Assembly (NCBI GenBank): GCA_900554255.1
Contig: USGN01000053.1
Span: 1-7,725, forward strand
Reading direction: 5' to 3'
From: an uncultured Collinsella sp.
Lineage (GTDB): Bacteria > Actinomycetota > Coriobacteriia > Coriobacteriales > Coriobacteriaceae
Length of the DNA stretch: 7,725 bases
The notes beneath the pieces are model-generated. The model was not told where the DNA came from, searched no databases, and saw nothing but the letters and a program-made list of their open reading frames with translations. Shown here in pieces: positions 5,628-7,725 of the stretch (position 1 is its first letter; every line of letters begins with the position of its first letter). The translations under genes and the position numbers were made by a program.

Positions 5628-7226
5628 ATGGATCAAAAGGCTTCCGCAAAGGTCCTCGTACTCGACTTTGGTGCGCAGTACGGTCAGCTCATTGCCCGTC
5701 GCGTCCGCGACCTCAACGTGTATTCCGAGATCGTCCCCTGCGACATCTCGGCCGATGAGATTCGCGAGATGAACGCCTCTGCGCTCATCCTTTCCGGCGG
5801 CCCGGCCTCCGTGTACGCCGAGGACGCTCCGTCCATCGATCCTGCCATCTTTGACCTGGGCCTTCCCGTCCTGGGCTTTTGCTACGGCCATCAGATCACG
5901 GCCGTGACGCTCGGCGGCAAGGTCGGCCACTCCGAGGTGGGCGAGTACGGCCGCGCCACCATCACGCGCACGGCCGGCGCCAAGCTCTTTAACTCCACGC
6001 CCATGGAGCAGACCGTGTGGATGAGCCACCGCGACGCCGTGTCCGAGGTGCCCGAGGGCTTTACCGTTACCGCCAGCACCGACGTGTGCCCGGTTGCCGC
6101 CATGGAGTGCGTCGAGCGCAAGATTTTCACCACGCAGTTCCACCCCGAGGTCAAGCACTCCGAGTACGGTCAGCAGCTGCTGAGCAACTTCCTGTTTGAG
6201 ATCTGCGGCTTGGAGCCTAACTGGAGCATGGACAACCTGGTCGAGACCATGACGGCCGAGTTCCGCGAGAAGGTCGGCGACGACCGCGTGATTCTGGCTC
6301 TGTCCGGTGGCGTCGACTCCTCCGTCGTGGCTGCGCTGGGCGCACGCGCCGTGGGCAAGCAGATGACCTGTGTGTTCATCAACCACGGTCTGTTGCGCAA
6401 GGGCGAGCCCGAGCAGGTGGAGGAGGTCTTCACCAAGCAGTTCGATGTCGACTTTATCCACGTCCACGCCGAGGACCGTTATGCCGAGCTTCTGGCCGGT
6501 GTGACCGAGCCCGAGGAGAAGCGCCGCATCATCGGTACGCAGTTCTGGAAAGAGTTCTTCGCCGTGGCGCAGCAGCTCGAGACCGATGGCAAGCCGGTCA
6601 AGTACCTGGCTCAGGGCACCATCTACCCCGACATCATCGAGTCTGGCGCTCGCAAGACGGGCGGCAAGACGGCCACCATCAAGAGCCATCACAACCTGAT
6701 CCCGTTCCCCGAGGGCGTGCACTTCGACCTTATTGAGCCGCTCGACCACTTCTTTAAGGACGAGGTCCGCGCGCTTGGTCTGGCGCTCGGCCTGCCGGGT
6801 CATATCGTGTTCCGCCAGCCTTTCCCGGGCCCGGGTCTGGCCATCCGTATCATCGGCGCGGTCGACAAGGAGAAGCTCGAGATCCTCAAGAACGCCGATG
6901 CCATCGTGCGCGAGGAGCTCGACGCCTACAACCAGCGTCTGTTTGAGCAGACCGGCGAGCGCAACTCCGAGCACAGCTGCTGGCAGTATTTCGCGGTCCT
7001 GCCCGACATCAAGTCCGTGGGCGTTATGGGCGACGAGCGCACTTATCAGCGCCCGATCATCCTGCGTGCCGTCGAGTCCAGCGATGCCATGACCGCCGAC
7101 TGGGCCAAGCTGCCCTACGACGTGCTGGCCCGCATTTCCGGTCGTATCGTTGCCGAGGTTCCCGGTGCCAACCGCGTGTGCTACGACATCACGTCCAAGC
7201 CGCCCGCGACCATCGAGTGGGAATAG
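5628..7226 (+). CDS. guaA: GMP synthase (glutamine-hydrolysing)
   Basis: Converts XMP to GMP with ATP and glutamine, the last step of guanine nucleotide synthesis. It has 532 aa (E. coli 525). ATG 5628 follows AGAGGGGG (5616-5623); the open frame reaches back to 5502, but the family begins at VLVLDFGAQYGQLIARRVR (residues 10-28). The N-terminal class I glutamine amidotransferase (to about 200) has nucleophile Cys85 in GFCYGHQ, and His172 and Glu174 in FHPEVKHSEYG. The ATP pyrophosphatase domain begins with the P-loop SGGVDSS (226-232). The C-terminal dimerisation domain carries FRQPFPGPGLAIRIIG and ends with the conserved PPATIEWE. All key residues are present. The gene is preceded by a divergent ansA and followed by a hairpin terminator. 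Its last 12 bases, GAGTGGGAATAG (7215-7226), are in the region that guaA-targeting integrases are known to use as an attachment site. Confidence 0.98.
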   Translation: MDQKASAKVLVLDFGAQYGQLIARRVRDLNVYSEIVPCDISADEIREMNASALILSGGPASVYAEDAPSIDPAIFDLGLPVLGFCYGHQITAVTLGGKVGHSEVGEYGRATITRTAGAKLFNSTPMEQTVWMSHRDAVSEVPEGFTVTASTDVCPVAAMECVERKIFTTQFHPEVKHSEYGQQLLSNFLFEICGLEPNWSMDNLVETMTAEFREKVGDDRVILALSGGVDSSVVAALGARAVGKQMTCVFINHGLLRKGEPEQVEEVFTKQFDVDFIHVHAEDRYAELLAGVTEPEEKRRIIGTQFWKEFFAVAQQLETDGKPVKYLAQGTIYPDIIESGARKTGGKTATIKSHHNLIPFPEGVHFDLIEPLDHFFKDEVRALGLALGLPGHIVFRQPFPGPGLAIRIIGAVDKEKLEILKNADAIVREELDAYNQRLFEQTGERNSEHSCWQYFAVLPDIKSVGVMGDERTYQRPIILRAVESSDAMTADWAKLPYDVLARISGRIVAEVPGANRVCYDITSKPPATIEWE

Positions 7227-7253
7227 AACAGACGTTCGATAAATAATATAGTA

Positions 7254-7370
7254 TCAGATAGCGGGCACGGTTTCAATCGAATCCGTGCCCGCTGCTGTAT
7301 GTGTGTCCTTGCACGCCCAATATGCGCCGTAAAAGCCGTCTTCTTCAACGTCGAAGCGAATGCGCTTCAT
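7254..7370 (-). pseudogene. Truncated start of an alpha/beta-hydrolase-like gene
   Basis: A 38-codon frame begins at ATG 7370, nine bases after the methyltransferase stop, with GAGG at 7379-7376 as ribosome binding site, so it has the setting of a second gene in an operon. It reads MKRIRFDVEEDGFYGAYWAC, then KDT, and then HTAAGTD and on into the guaA terminator stem before stopping at 7254. From memory, the first 22 or so residues resemble the N-terminus of alpha/beta hydrolases of the acyl-CoA thioester hydrolase (BAAT-like) group in gut Firmicutes, which are several hundred residues long. The catalytic part is absent, so this would be a broken remnant with the break near 7299-7305. The frame and its spacing are seen; the family identity is recall and could be wrong. 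Alternatively it is a genuine tiny gene. Confidence 0.5.
7260..7293 (+). terminator. Hairpin terminator of guaA, with weak T-run
   Basis: AGCGGGCACGG (7260-7270) pairs perfectly with CCGTGCCCGCT (7283-7293). After one T-T mismatch, TTC and GAA extend the stem around the loop AATC. It begins 33 bases after the guaA stop, as expected for an intrinsic terminator. The following bases are only half T (tgctgtatgtgtgtcctt), which weakens it as a Rho-independent site and fits a sequence junction directly after the stem. On the minus strand it is followed by AT-rich DNA and could also stop leftward transcription. Confidence 0.65.
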
Positions 7371-7379
7371 TTCTGCCTC

Positions 7380-7725
7380 TCAAAATCTTATTTTCACGAT
7401 TTGCATTTTCATTCCGTTGTCACCGACCCTTGCGAGAAACCGGAAAAAGCCGCTGACAGAAGGGTCTCTCAAATCGTTATAACCCAGCATATAGCCGCGA
7501 CTTGTGACCTGCAGACGGCTGTCCCACGTGCCGATTTCCTTGGCGGCATCCGAAACCGCAAAATATGCCCCCACATCCTTGATTTTTGCAGTCTTAAGCC
7601 ATGTTTTTGCGATCATCTTTACTGCTGTCCGATTGGCAGCATCAAAGACCAGCACACCGCCGGGGAAAGCGTCCGCCATCTCCCGCACCAGTTCCCGGAC
7701 CTGCTGGGTCAGGAAGTAATAGAAC
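7380..7725 (-). CDS. SAM-dependent methyltransferase, Tcmp/LCM family, C-terminal fragment (5' end outside window)
   Basis: The frame is open from the right edge to the TGA at 7382-7380, about 114 codons; GTG 7688 and ATG 7679 are internal. It opens FYYFLTQQVRELV, continues FPGGVLVFDAANRTAV (strand and helix after the SAM-binding half), has IGTWDSRLQVTS and ends GMKMQIVKIRF. That order fits the C-terminal half of class I methyltransferases of the Tcmp/leucine carboxyl methyltransferase-like family (PF04072 type), whose members end in a similar KIVxLRF strand. The SAM-binding glycine motif would be outside the window. The substrate is unknown. Seven of nine Arg codons are CGG, AGA or AGG, a usage absent from ychF and guaA, which points to acquisition from a different lineage, perhaps a Firmicute. 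It is followed at nine bases by the truncated hydrolase-like frame. Confidence 0.75.
   Translation of the reverse strand, partial: FYYFLTQQVRELVREMADAFPGGVLVFDAANRTAVKMIAKTWLKTAKIKDVGAYFAVSDAAKEIGTWDSRLQVTSRGYMLGYNDLRDPSVSGFFRFLARVGDNGMKMQIVKIRF

Noticed and set aside
5871..5896. GFCYGHQ at the GMP synthase nucleophile instead of GICYGMQ
   Set aside because: The His variant is common in GuaA glutaminase domains, from memory especially archaeal ones, and the catalytic Cys-His-Glu set is complete.
5580..6974. 464-codon leftward open frame opposite guaA
   Set aside because: Antisense shadow; guaA is unmistakable on the plus strand and the reverse chain is a Leu/Gly/His/Asp-rich composition typical of shadows.
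7215..7226. Second copy of the guaA 3' end as an attachment repeat within the window
   Set aside because: No other GAGTGGGAA was found on reading the window; any partner repeat would be outside it.

Overview
The window is chromosomal DNA from a high-GC bacterium, most likely a gut Coriobacteriia (Actinomycetota) of the Collinsella type. This rests on the gene content, the near-exclusive use of CGC/CGT for arginine in the housekeeping genes, the purine-rich ribosome binding sites and the way the protein sequences read. The taxon is inferred, not proved. No tRNA, rRNA, CRISPR array, integrase or insertion sequence is visible.

Layout, left to right. (1) The 3' two-thirds of a glycerol dehydrogenase gene (1-638, +). 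(2) A polyferredoxin-like protein with two separate ferredoxin modules and extra cysteines between them (790-2043, +). (3) A long hairpin with a UUCG loop (2071-2114), then the ribosome-associated ATPase gene ychF (2158-3234, +), whose stop overlaps the ribosome binding site of a small DUF1648-like membrane protein (3246-3629, +). (4) A divergent accessory pair: an unrecognised 129-aa protein (3639-4028, -) and a 72-aa XRE-type HTH regulator (4105-4323, +), separated by a 24-bp perfect palindrome at 4052-4075 that is a natural operator. (5) A cytoplasmic type I L-asparaginase (4346-5359, -), convergent with the regulator. (6) guaA, GMP synthase (5628-7226, +), ending in a strong hairpin (7260-7293). 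(7) A leftward segment of different codon usage entering from the right edge: the C-terminal part of a Tcmp-type SAM methyltransferase (7380-7725, -), followed 9 bases later by the first ~22 codons of what looks like an alpha/beta-hydrolase gene, which breaks off at the guaA terminator (7254-7370, -).

Most genes are core metabolism or translation and do not form one pathway. ychF and the DUF1648 gene look co-transcribed. The accessory parts are the divergent HTH pair and the segment after guaA. The latter looks horizontally acquired: 7 of 9 arginine codons in the methyltransferase fragment are CGG/AGA/AGG, while ychF and guaA, read by eye, use only CGC/CGT. The 3' end of guaA is a known integration site for genomic islands, which fits a junction here, although no integrase or direct repeat lies inside the window.

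The best leads are the guaA-adjacent junction with its truncated gene, the palindrome-controlled divergent pair, a YchF with arginine where E. coli has catalytic His114, and the unusual cysteine layout of the polyferredoxin.
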